A stretch of 13,266 bases of DNA, taken from NCBI GenBank assembly GCA_002068205.1, contig MVZB01000074.1:1-13266 (forward strand), given 5' to 3'. This DNA is from a candidate division BRC1 bacterium ADurb.BinA292. GTDB taxonomy: Bacteria; Sumerlaeota; Sumerlaeia; MVZB01. The notes under the pieces were generated by a model. It was given only the letters and a program-made list of their open reading frames with translations, made no database searches and was not told the origin of the DNA. Every line of letters begins with the position of its first letter. The stretch's first letter is position 1. Position numbers and translations under genes: made by a program. Below, in pieces: positions 1 through 6,302 of the stretch.

Positions 1-440
1 CCAACCGCCGCATCGCCGATCTGGAACGCACCATTGCCCAGCTTCAGGAAGAGCTGGCCAATTGCAAGGGCGCGCGTCTGGAAATGACTCTGCTGGCCGA
101 CATGCTGTTTGAGCCGGGCAGCGCCCGCCTCAGCGCCCGCGGCAAGCAGGCCCTGGATGACGCCGCCACCAAGCTGCGCGATCTCGGTGAAAACGAGTTC
201 ATCATGATCGAGGGCCACACCGATTCCGACCCGATCCGCTACAGCGCCAACCTGTGGAAGGATAACTGGGATCTGGGCGCCGGACGCGCCATGGCCGTCC
301 TGCGTTACCTGGTCGACAAGGGCGTCGATGAGAAGAAGATCGCCGCCTCGACCTACTCGTACTACCACCCCGTCTCCGAGGACAAGGCCCAGAATCGCCG
401 GGCTGTCATCGTGGTCCATACGGGATGGCCTAAGTACTAA
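1..440 (+). CDS. OmpA/MotB-like C-terminal domain protein, 5' end missing
   Basis: The frame is open from the left edge (first full codon at base 3) to TAA at 438-440, so the start lies outside the window. The first ~25 visible residues are polar and heptad-like (IADLERTIAQLQEEL), which suggests the end of a coiled coil. An OmpA-type domain follows. It has the LFEPGSARLS opening strand, the GHTDSDPI loop that in this family contacts the diaminopimelate of peptidoglycan, the helix around GRAMAVLRYLVDKGV, and the closing QNRRAVIVV strand. Coiled coil plus OmpA domain is typical of periplasmic proteins that tether an envelope complex to the cell wall (OmpA, Pal, MotB or TolR-associated types). 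The membrane anchor or barrel that would decide between these is not visible. A strong terminator follows 75 bp downstream, so this gene ends its transcription unit. The domain call is firm; the subfamily is open. Confidence 0.85.
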   Translation, partial: NRRIADLERTIAQLQEELANCKGARLEMTLLADMLFEPGSARLSARGKQALDDAATKLRDLGENEFIMIEGHTDSDPIRYSANLWKDNWDLGAGRAMAVLRYLVDKGVDEKKIAASTYSYYHPVSEDKAQNRRAVIVVHTGWPKY

Positions 441-514
441 GACCCCGGCTTCAGGCGCCGCAACCGGGCGCGCCTTCCGCGCGCTCACTGCCTGAAGACC
501 TGGTCCAACCTCTG

Positions 515-554
515 GCCCGGCAGAGTTTAGCCGCTCTGCCGGGCATTTGTTTTT
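515..554 (+). terminator. Intrinsic terminator after the OmpA-like gene
   Basis: A perfect 11-bp GC-rich stem (GCCCGGCAGAG at 515-525 pairing with CTCTGCCGGGC at 534-544) closes an 8-base loop. It is followed directly by the T-rich tail ATTTGTTTTT (545-554). This is a textbook rho-independent terminator and the strongest one in the window. Its tail contains a TTG at 547 in frame with the next gene. That codon is a poor start candidate because it lies in the terminator. Confidence 0.88.
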
Positions 555-567
555 GGAATCCCTGCCC

Positions 568-1719
568 ATGAGCCGCAGATTGCGCATCATTCACGTTTAC
601 AAGGACGTCTACCCCCCCGTCCAGGGGGGGATCGAACGGACGATCGAGCGGCTCGCCTGCCTCACGGCGCGCGACGAGCGCTTTCAGGTCGAAATCATCG
701 TCGCGGCCCCGTCCTTCGCCGGCGGCGAACGCAACCTGGCCGACGGTGTCCGCGTTCGCGAAGTCGCCTCCTGCGGCCGCCTGCTCTCCACGCCGCTGGC
801 GCCCGGTTTTCTCACTGCCCTGCGCCGCGCCAACGCCGATCTGTTCCATTTCCACGTCCCGCACCCGACCGGCGAACTGGCCTTCCTCCTCTCCGGCCTC
901 GACACCCCCGCCGTCGCCACCTACCACAGCGACATCGTCCGCCAGCGCCTTACGCTGCGCGCCTGACGTCCCCTCCTGCAACGCTTCCTCCGGCGCATGC
1001 AGGTCATCATGCCGACCAGTCAGCGCTATCTTGAGACCTCGGTCGAGCTCCAGCCCCATCGCACCCGGTGTCGCGTGGTCCCGCTCGGTCTGCCCACCGA
1101 CGCCTACTCGCTCTCGCTGGTCACCGCCAAGCGCGCCGTCGACCTGCGCGACCGCCATGGCGACTTCATCCTGTTTCTGGGCTGTCTGCGCCGCTACAAG
1201 GGCCTCCCGTTCCTGCTCGAAGCCCTGGCGGGATTGCCCCGCCGCCGCCTGCTTATCGCCGGCGCCGGTCCGATGCGTTCCCACCTGGAAGCCCTCGCCC
1301 GCAACCTGGGCATCGCCGACCGCGTTCACTTTCTGGGGGCCGTCTCCCATGAGGATGCCGTCGCCCTGCTGCACGCCGCCGCCGTCCTGGTCCTTCCCTC
1401 CCACCAGCGTTCGGAGGCCTTCGGCCTGTGCCAGATCGAAGCGATGCTCTGCGAGCTGCCCGTCATCTCCACCGACCTGCCGACCGGCGTGCCGGAGGTC
1501 AATCGCGACGGCGTCACCGGTCTGGTCGTGCTGCCGGGCGATGTCAAGGCCCTGCGCCACGCGCTCAATCACCTCCTCGGCGACGCCGAGCTGCGCAAGC
1601 GCATGGGCTCGGCCGGCCGCGACCGCGCCCTCAGCGAATACAGCGACACGCTCATGGCGCACCGCGTCATGGAGGTCTATGCCCAGGTGTTGGGGAACAA
1701 GCGGGCGAGTTACTCGTAG
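568..1719 (+). pseudogene. Family 4 glycosyltransferase interrupted by an in-frame TGA
   Basis: The frame codes for a GT-B glycosyltransferase of 383 positions, with a TGA at codon 133 (964-966). Before the stop are the N-terminal Rossmann strand (LRIIHVYKDVYPP), the donor/acceptor loop VQGGIERT (~18-25) and FHFHVPHP. After it, in the same frame, come RPLLQRFLRR, VVPLGLP, the LFLGCLRRYKGL start of the donor domain (~202-213), and the retaining GT4 E-x7-E motif (E283, E291). Homologues usually have Tyr or Trp where the stop sits, and TGG to TGA is one base change. Nothing else in the frame is damaged. Such enzymes move a sugar from a nucleotide donor onto cell-surface glycans; the substrate here is unknown. 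I chose ATG 568 because it precedes the conserved first strand directly. The 3' end overlaps accC tail-to-tail by 10 bp. Either the gene is freshly inactivated or there is a consensus base error; readthrough seems unlikely since TGA ends other genes here. Confidence 0.82.
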
Positions 1720-3044
1720 AACTCTTCGACGAACGCCGTGGTGTAATCGCCCGAAAGGAAGCGTTCGTTGCGCAGGATCTTCAGGAAGAACGGGATCGTC
1801 GTCCGGATCCCTTCAACCACAAACTCATCGAGCGCCCGGTTGGCCCGCCGCACCGCCTCGGCGCGGTTCTTCCCCTTGACGATCAGCTTGGCGATCATTG
1901 AGTCGTAGTGCGGCGGGATCACGTATTCGCTGTAGGCGTGCGAATCGATCCGGACACCCGGGCCCCCCGGAACGTGAAACGTCGTCAGTTTGCCCGGGTT
2001 GGGCGCAAAATTATAGTCCGGGTCCTCGGCATTGATCCGGAACTCGATCACGTGGCCGCGGAACTCAATGTCCTTCTGCCGGTAGCCCAGCTTCTCCCCG
2101 CTGGCGATGCGGATCTGTTCCTTGATCAGGTCAATCCCCGTCAGCTCCTCCGTCACGGGGTGCTCCACCTGGATCCGCGTGTTCATCTCCATGAAGTAAA
2201 ACTTGCGGTCCTCCAGCAGAAACTCGACGGTCCCGGCCCCCTCGTAGCGCGCCGCGCGCGCCGCCTTGATCGCGGCCGCCCCCATGTCGCGCCGCAGCTT
2301 GTCGTCCAGCGTCGGGCACGGGCTCTCCTCCACCAGCTTCTGATGCCGGCGCTGGATCGAGCAGTCGCGTTCGCCCAGGTGGATCACCCGGCCATGGGAA
2401 TCGGCCAGGATCTGAATCTCAACATGCTTGGGGCGCATGACGAGCTTTTCCAGGTACACCTCGCCGCTGCCGAACGCGGCGCGCGCCTCGGCCTGCGCCG
2501 TCGCCAGCGCCCCGGCCAGGGCCACGTCGGTATGCGCGACGCGCATCCCGCGGCCGCCGCCCCCCGCCGCCGCCTTCAGCATCACCGGGTAGCCGATCTC
2601 GTGGGCCACTTGGATCGCTTCCTCCAGCCCCGAGACCGCGTCCTTGCTCCCCGGGGTCACCGGCACGCCCGCCTTCATCATCGCCTTGCGCGCCGCCGCC
2701 TTGTCTCCCATCATCCGGATCGCCTTGGCCGAGGGCCCGATGAACTTGATCCGGCACTGCTCGCAGATCTCGGCGAAATCGGCGTTCTCCGCCAGAAAGC
2801 CGTAGCCCGGATGGATCGCGTCGGCGTCGGTGATCTCGGCCGCCGAGATGATCTGCGGCGCATTGCGATACGCGTCGGCCGTCCCCGGGCCGATGCACAC
2901 GTCCTCGTCGGCATAGCGCACGTGCAGCGAATCGCGGTCGACCTCCGTGTACACGGCGACCGTCTTGATGCCCAGCTCGCGGCACGCGCGGATGATCCGC
3001 AGGGCAATCTCTCCTCGGTTGGCAATCAGGATCTTCTGGAACAT
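1710..3044 (-). CDS. accC: Biotin carboxylase subunit of acetyl-CoA carboxylase
   Basis: This 444-residue protein matches the usual AccC length. It uses ATP and bicarbonate to carboxylate the biotin on AccB, the first half-reaction of acetyl-CoA carboxylase, in the cytoplasm. In order it shows the N-terminal biotin carboxylase domain (KILIANRGEIALRI, ~4-17; HPGYGFLAEN, ~78-87), the ATP-grasp domain with Lys157 before the glycine-rich loop GGGGRGMR (161-168), HLGERDCSIQRRHQKLVEE (222-240), the metal/bicarbonate site MEMNTRIQVEHPVTE (285-299), and the C-terminal domain with EFRINAEDP (Arg336, equivalent to E. coli Arg338). The motifs I checked are all intact. The gene lies 58 bp downstream of accB on the same strand, so the two should be co-transcribed. 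A GCGAGG ribosome site precedes ATG 3044. Its stop overlaps the end of the glycosyltransferase. Pyruvate or propionyl-CoA carboxylase subunits are similar, but the adjacent stand-alone AccB favours acetyl-CoA carboxylase. Confidence 0.96.
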   Translation of the reverse strand: MFQKILIANRGEIALRIIRACRELGIKTVAVYTEVDRDSLHVRYADEDVCIGPGTADAYRNAPQIISAAEITDADAIHPGYGFLAENADFAEICEQCRIKFIGPSAKAIRMMGDKAAARKAMMKAGVPVTPGSKDAVSGLEEAIQVAHEIGYPVMLKAAAGGGGRGMRVAHTDVALAGALATAQAEARAAFGSGEVYLEKLVMRPKHVEIQILADSHGRVIHLGERDCSIQRRHQKLVEESPCPTLDDKLRRDMGAAAIKAARAARYEGAGTVEFLLEDRKFYFMEMNTRIQVEHPVTEELTGIDLIKEQIRIASGEKLGYRQKDIEFRGHVIEFRINAEDPDYNFAPNPGKLTTFHVPGGPGVRIDSHAYSEYVIPPHYDSMIAKLIVKGKNRAEAVRRANRALDEFVVEGIRTTIPFFLKILRNERFLSGDYTTAFVEEFYE

Positions 3045-3102
3045 GGGCCTCGCGACTGCTGCGGGGGATGGGAGCGGCGGGCGGCCGGCCGGTCCGCGAA
3101 CC

Positions 3103-3570
3103 TCACGCGCCCGGCGGCGTCAGCACGAACAGCGGTTGACCGTACTCGACCGGTTGGCCGTTTTCGACCAGAATCCGTTGCACCGTCCCCACCGCCTCGG
3201 CCTTGATCTCGTTCATCACCTTCATCGCCTCGATGATGCACAACACCGTGTTTTCATCGACGGCGTCGCCGATCTCCACGAACGGCGGTTTCTCCGGCGA
3301 GGGCGACCGGTAGAACATCCCGACGATCGGGCTGGTGATGACGATCCCTTCCTCGCGCGGCGCCTCCCCGGCCGTTCCCGCGTCCGGCGCGCCCTCCGCC
3401 TGCGTCGCGGGGGGCAGCGCCAGCGGTTGCGCCGCCGGCAGCGGCGCCGGCGGGCCGGCAACCGCGGCCGACTTCAGGCGGATATGGTTTCCCTCGCGCT
3501 GCCAGTCCAGCTCGGCAATCTGATGCTCTTTCATCAGTTGAATCAGCTCGCGAATCACATCCAGGTCCAT
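3103..3570 (-). CDS. accB: Biotin carboxyl carrier protein of acetyl-CoA carboxylase
   Basis: This 155-residue protein is the normal length for AccB. Residues 1-35 form the conserved N-terminal segment (VIRELIQLMKEHQIAELDW). A flexible Ala/Pro-rich linker spans ~36-75. The biotinyl domain spans ~76-152. The biotin acceptor is Lys117 in EAMKVMNEIKAE. The segment FYRSPSPEKPPFVEIGD (~86-102) is the 'thumb' typical of acetyl-CoA carboxylase carriers, which separates this protein from lipoyl domains and decarboxylase carriers. It carries the carboxyl group from AccC to the carboxyltransferase (AccAD, not in this window). A GAGGTG ribosome site precedes ATG 3570 at good spacing. It is the first gene of the accB-accC operon, the usual arrangement, and is probably read from the promoter at 3676-3704. 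Confidence 0.96.
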   Translation of the reverse strand: MDLDVIRELIQLMKEHQIAELDWQREGNHIRLKSAAVAGPPAPLPAAQPLALPPATQAEGAPDAGTAGEAPREEGIVITSPIVGMFYRSPSPEKPPFVEIGDAVDENTVLCIIEAMKVMNEIKAEAVGTVQRILVENGQPVEYGQPLFVLTPPGA

Positions 3571-3675
3571 CCGCGCACCTCTGGGGGAGTTGGCGCCGTC
3601 GCGTATGCCGGTCTGACGCGGGGTCTGTTCGCTCCGCCCGGTCCGTCATCTTTCCGGCCGGTTGGCAAGTCTTCT

Positions 3676-3704
3676 ATAGTCGATACCCTCTCCCTTCCTG
3701 TCAA
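3676..3704 (-). promoter_or_regulatory. Candidate sigma70-type promoter for accB-accC
   Basis: On the minus strand a perfect TTGACA -35 (plus-strand 3699-3704) is followed after exactly 17 bases by GACTAT (3676-3681). The second hexamer matches the TATAAT -10 at only three positions. It lies about 105 bp upstream of the accB start in the 224-bp divergent gap between accB and nadE. That leaves a leader of roughly 100 nt, long enough for regulation. No convincing promoter for nadE on the plus strand was seen in the same gap. Confidence 0.42.
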
Positions 3705-3794
3705 CGCCTTAACCCGTTCTTTCCCAATTCACAGCGTCAGCCCGCCTGGCGTAACCTGTTGGGCGAACGACCGACCCGAACCGCGGAGCGGGAG

Positions 3795-5441
3795 ATGCGC
3801 ATCGCCCTGGCCCAGATCAATCCGACCGTCGGCGCCCTCGATGCCAACCGGCGCCTGATTCTCGACGCCTACCGCCGCGCCGCCGACCTCGGCGCCGACC
3901 TCGTCGTCTATCCCGAACTGGCGCTGACCGGCTATCCCCCCAAGGACCTGCTCGACCTGCCCTGCTTCCTGCGCCGCGCGATGGAGGGTCTCGACCGGCT
4001 GGCCGCCGAGATGACCGGCCCGGGCGCCATCGTCGGCTACGTCCATTCCGCCCGCGACGCCGGCGAAACCCATGGCAAGGGGATCTACAACGCCGCGGCG
4101 CTGATCGATGCCGGCGCCGTCCGCTCGCGCCATTTCAAATCGCTCCTGCCGACCTACGATGTCTTCGACGAAGCCCGCTACTTCGAGCCCGCGCACGAGG
4201 TGTGCGTCGCCGAGTTCCGCGGCCGGCGACTCGCCATCACGATCTGCGAGGACTTCTGGAGCCAGACCCTCTACGAATTGCTCAATCGCCGCATCTACCA
4301 CCGCGATCCGCTCGCCGAACTGGCCGGCCAGGGCGTCGATCTGATGATCCACATCGCCGCCTCGCCCTTCACTCTGGGCAAGGTCCAGGTCAAGGCCGCG
4401 ATGTACCGGGCGGCGGCCCGGCGCTGGGGCAAGCCGCTGATCCACGTCAACGTCGTCGGCGGCAACGACAACCTCATCTTCGACGGCGGCAGCAACGTCT
4501 GGAACGCCGAGGGCCGCGTCGTCGCCCAAGCCCCCCAGTTCGAGGAAGCCCTCCTGCTGTGGGACAGCGACGCCCCGGGCGAGGGGCGCGAGCCCGACCC
4601 GGAACACGAGGAATCAGCGCTCTACGGCGCGCTCAAGCTGGGAATCCACGACTACGTCGCCAAGTGCGGCTTCGAGCGCGTCCTGCTCGGTCTGTCCGGC
4701 GGGATCGATTCCGCCCTGACCGCCGTGCTGGCCGCCGACGCCCTCGGCCCCGCGCGCGTCACCGGCGTGGCCATGCCCTCGCGCTTCAGCAGCCGGCACA
4801 GCCGCGACGATGCCCGCCGCCTCGCCGACAACCTCGCGATCGACTTCCACACCCTCGCCATCGAGCCGATCTATCAGGCCTATCTGGCCCAGCTCGAACC
4901 GCTCTTCGCCGGCACGCCCTTCGGCCTGGCCGAGGAGAACCTCCAGGCCCGCACTCGCGGCAACCTGCTGATGGCGCTCAGCAACAAGTTCGGCTGGCTC
5001 CTGCTCTCCACCGGCAACAAATCCGAGATGGCCGTCGGCTACTGCACGCTCTACGGCGACATGAGCGGCGGCCTGTGCGTCCTGGGCGACGTGCTCAAGA
5101 CGAAGGTCTTCCGCCTGTCGCGCTGGCTCAACCGGCGCGGGGCGCGGATCCCCGAGTCGACGCTGACCAAACCTCCCTCGGCCGAACTGCGTCCCAATCA
5201 GAAGGACAGCGATTCGCTGCCCGAATATGACCTCCTGGATCCGATCATCGAGGCCTATGTCGAACGGCGCGAGGGCCCCGAGGAGATCATCGCCGCCGGC
5301 CACGACGCCCAGTTGGTACGCCGCGTGCTCCGGATGATCGACCGCAGCGAATTCAAGCGCCAGCAGGCCGCGCCGCTGCTCAAGGTGACCGCCAAGGCCT
5401 TCGACACCGGCCGGCGCATGCCCATCGCGCGGGGCGATTGA
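3795..5441 (+). CDS. nadE: Glutamine-dependent NAD(+) synthetase
   Basis: This 548-residue two-domain enzyme makes NAD from nicotinic acid adenine dinucleotide, ATP and glutamine, the last step of NAD synthesis. The N-terminal nitrilase-like glutaminase (~1-260) releases ammonia. Its Glu-Lys-Cys triad is visible as Glu41 (YPELALTGYPP), Lys115 (FKSLLPTYDVFDE) and Cys151 (AITICEDFW). The C-terminal ATP-pyrophosphatase domain starts near 275 with the P-loop LSGGIDSALT (300-309) and contains STGNKSEMAVGYCTLYGD, the adenylation-site signature. Length and order match the bacterial fused form, so free ammonia is not the only nitrogen source. I placed the start at ATG 3795 because conserved sequence (MRIALAQINPTVG) begins there and a GGAG at 3785-3788 stands 6 bases upstream; a longer reading in the same frame adds only unconserved residues. 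It is divergent from accBC and looks monocistronic. Confidence 0.96.
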   Translation: MRIALAQINPTVGALDANRRLILDAYRRAADLGADLVVYPELALTGYPPKDLLDLPCFLRRAMEGLDRLAAEMTGPGAIVGYVHSARDAGETHGKGIYNAAALIDAGAVRSRHFKSLLPTYDVFDEARYFEPAHEVCVAEFRGRRLAITICEDFWSQTLYELLNRRIYHRDPLAELAGQGVDLMIHIAASPFTLGKVQVKAAMYRAAARRWGKPLIHVNVVGGNDNLIFDGGSNVWNAEGRVVAQAPQFEEALLLWDSDAPGEGREPDPEHEESALYGALKLGIHDYVAKCGFERVLLGLSGGIDSALTAVLAADALGPARVTGVAMPSRFSSRHSRDDARRLADNLAIDFHTLAIEPIYQAYLAQLEPLFAGTPFGLAEENLQARTRGNLLMALSNKFGWLLLSTGNKSEMAVGYCTLYGDMSGGLCVLGDVLKTKVFRLSRWLNRRGARIPESTLTKPPSAELRPNQKDSDSLPEYDLLDPIIEAYVERREGPEEIIAAGHDAQLVRRVLRMIDRSEFKRQQAAPLLKVTAKAFDTGRRMPIARGD

Positions 5442-5503
5442 CCCGGCCCGCCGCCCGGACTGAATTGATATCGGTATAATCGGTATCGAAAAAATCGGAG
5501 CGA

Positions 5504-5536
5504 AAACCGCCCCCTGGCGGGCGAGCAGGGCGGTTT
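5504..5536 (+). terminator. Probable terminator hairpin after nadE
   Basis: A perfect 9-bp stem, AAACCGCCC (5504-5512) with GGGCGGTTT (5528-5536), closes a 15-base loop 62 bp after the nadE stop. The downstream arm ends in TTT but the sequence then turns GC-rich (CACCCGG), so the U-tract is very short and termination may be partial. The upstream side has an A-run that would give the U-tract on the other strand. Confidence 0.5.
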
Positions 5537-5550
5537 CACCCGGCCCGTCC

Positions 5551-5556
5551 TATAAT
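5551..5556 (+). promoter_or_regulatory. Possible -10 element upstream of the thiamine-binding gene
   Basis: A perfect TATAAT lies 91 bp upstream of the ATG at 5648, in an otherwise GC-rich stretch. No good -35 hexamer stands 16-18 bases before it (the sequence there is GC-rich), so this is only a candidate. A second TATAAT at 5475-5480 also lacks a spaced -35. If 5551 is used, the first palindromic repeat copy (5581-5620) lies in the mRNA leader. Confidence 0.27.
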
Positions 5557-5580
5557 ATCGGCAGAGCTCTCACGCCACGC

Positions 5581-5620
5581 CCAGTCCCGTCAGGGACGGC
5601 AGAACCGCTCGAATCGATCA
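5581..5620 (+). repeat. Palindromic intergenic repeat, copy 1 (short form)
   Basis: This is the cleanest short copy of a repeat found at least seven times in this window. The core is CCAGTCCCGTCAGGGACGGC, where GTCCC (5584-5588) and GGGAC (5593-5597) pair around a GTCA loop. The right flank AGAACCGCTCGAATCGATCA is shared in near-identical form with the copies ending near 6211 and 8250. The core is palindromic but the flanks (CCA left, GGCAGAAC right) give it a direction, and all copies point the same way as the downstream gene. This copy ends 27 bp before the next start codon. Confidence 0.85.
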
Positions 5621-5647
5621 CGACCATCTCATTGGAAGGACGATCCG

Positions 5648-5908
5648 ATGAATTCCCCGCAGATCCAGGCCGAGCTGAGCCTCTACCCCCTCGAACAGCA
5701 GGATATCGCCAAACCGATCTACGAGTTTGTCGAAGCGCTCGAACGCGATGACCTGAAGGTTTACATCGGGACCTTGAGCACTGTCATCAGTGGCGAGATG
5801 CAACGGGTCTTCGACGCCGTCCGCGACGCCTACGCCCGCGTCGCCCGCGACGGCCGCTGCGTCCTCGTGGTCAAGTACTTGAATGAGTCCGACAAGCGCG
5901 AGGACTGA
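5648..5908 (+). CDS. Thiamine-binding protein, MTH1187/YkoF-like (DUF77/UPF0045)
   Basis: This 86-residue protein begins with the family's characteristic first strand (IQAELSLYPL, ~5-14). The helix IAKPIYEFVEALERDDLKV follows, then the central YIGTLSTVISGEMQRVFDAV (~38-57) and the closing strand CVLVVKYLNES. The fold is a small ferredoxin-like domain. Family members bind thiamine or its pyrimidine moiety and oligomerise; most have no proven cellular role beyond binding. Length (80-100 aa) is typical. The start at ATG 5648 is well supported by GGAAGGA (5634-5640) at a 7-base spacing. It stands alone between two repeat regions, with no thiamine transport or synthesis genes beside it, so its role cannot be read from context. 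The family call rests on the pattern of the first strand and the central GT..I.GE segment. Confidence 0.8.
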   Translation: MNSPQIQAELSLYPLEQQDIAKPIYEFVEALERDDLKVYIGTLSTVISGEMQRVFDAVRDAYARVARDGRCVLVVKYLNESDKRED

Positions 5909-5958
5909 AGAAGGGTCATGCTCACAGGCTGCGCATGAACGGGCGGTTTACAATGAGG

Positions 5959-6117
5959 GATGGAAATGAGAAGTCGTGAACGACCATTTCGAATAGTGGA
6001 GGCCATCCTGGCTTCGCTCCCCGGCCAGTCCCGTCGGGATGAAAATATGAGATCGTGAGCGACCATTTCGAATGGCCGGGGCCTCCCCGGCTTCGCTCCA
6101 CGGCCAGTCCCGTCAGG
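5959..6117 (+). repeat. Two tandem ~79-bp direct repeats
   Basis: Unit A (5959-6037) and unit B (6038-6116) line up at an offset of 79 bp. Both contain GACCATTTCGAAT (5982 and 6061), a CTGGCTTCGCTCC / CCGGCTTCGCTCC segment, and GGCCAGTCCCGTC (6023 and 6102). The ends of the units carry palindromic cores: GTCCC at 6028 paired with a decayed GGGAT, and GTCCC at 6107 paired with GGAAC. The units differ at scattered positions, so the duplication is not recent. Confidence 0.85.
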
Positions 6118-6211
6118 AACGGCAGACTTCAGCCCGCCACGTCAGTGGCGGGAAACGGGACGCAGGAACGAAGGAGTCCCGGAGGGACGGCAGAACCCTT
6201 CGAAATCGATC
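6101..6211 (+). repeat. Composite ~105-bp palindromic repeat, copy A
   Basis: Three hairpins lie in a row. GTCCC-GTCA-GGAAC (6107-6120) has one decayed arm. A perfect 8-bp stem CCCGCCAC-GTCA-GTGGCGGG spans 6133-6152. GTCCC-GGA-GGGAC spans 6176-6188. Between the last two is the single-stranded-looking spacer ACGCAGGAACGAAGGA. It ends with GGCAGAACCCTTCGAAATCG. The whole block is repeated with few changes at 8141-8250. It lies about 90 bp upstream of the pgi start. Confidence 0.88.
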
Positions 6212-6240
6212 TTGAAACGCGTAACGTCTTTTCGGATCTC

Positions 6241-6267
6241 ATGTCCCTTACGTCCCTTATGTCCCTT
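6241..6267 (+). repeat. 9-bp tandem repeat, three units
   Basis: The sequence is ATGTCCCTT, ACGTCCCTT, ATGTCCCTT in direct succession, one base different in the middle unit. It lies 36 bp upstream of the pgi start and 21 bp before its ribosome site, so it would be in the leader of the pgi mRNA. It could be a simple slippage repeat or a binding array; nothing in the sequence decides. Confidence 0.8.
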
Positions 6268-6302
6268 CCGACACCAGACCTTCAGACGAGAGGATTAACC
6301 GG

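Larger units (their letters stand above)
5909..6302. other. 394-bp repeat-filled intergenic region before pgi
   Basis: No gene is supported here. Reading left to right, it contains a head motif CATGAACGGGCGGTTTACA (5934-5952, recurring near 7992), two tandem ~79-bp units (5959-6117), a ~105-bp composite palindromic repeat (6101-6211), a 9-bp tandem repeat (6241-6267) and the pgi ribosome site GAGAGGA (6288-6294). Short open frames across it read through repeat sequence and resemble nothing I know. Confidence 0.8.

Noticed and set aside
964..966. Recoding of TGA as tryptophan or selenocysteine
   Set aside because: TGA ends nadE, pgi, the MoxR gene, the thiamine-binding gene, accB and others, and family 4 glycosyltransferases do not use selenocysteine.
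451..1662. A long minus-strand open frame opposite the glycosyltransferase
   Set aside because: It has low-complexity Gly/Ala/Arg/Gln-rich composition typical of the antisense of a GC-rich gene, while the plus strand carries clear GT4 motifs.
1908..3206. A 432-codon plus-strand open frame opposite accC
   Set aside because: It is His/Arg/Leu-rich shadow sequence. The minus strand encodes unmistakable biotin carboxylase.
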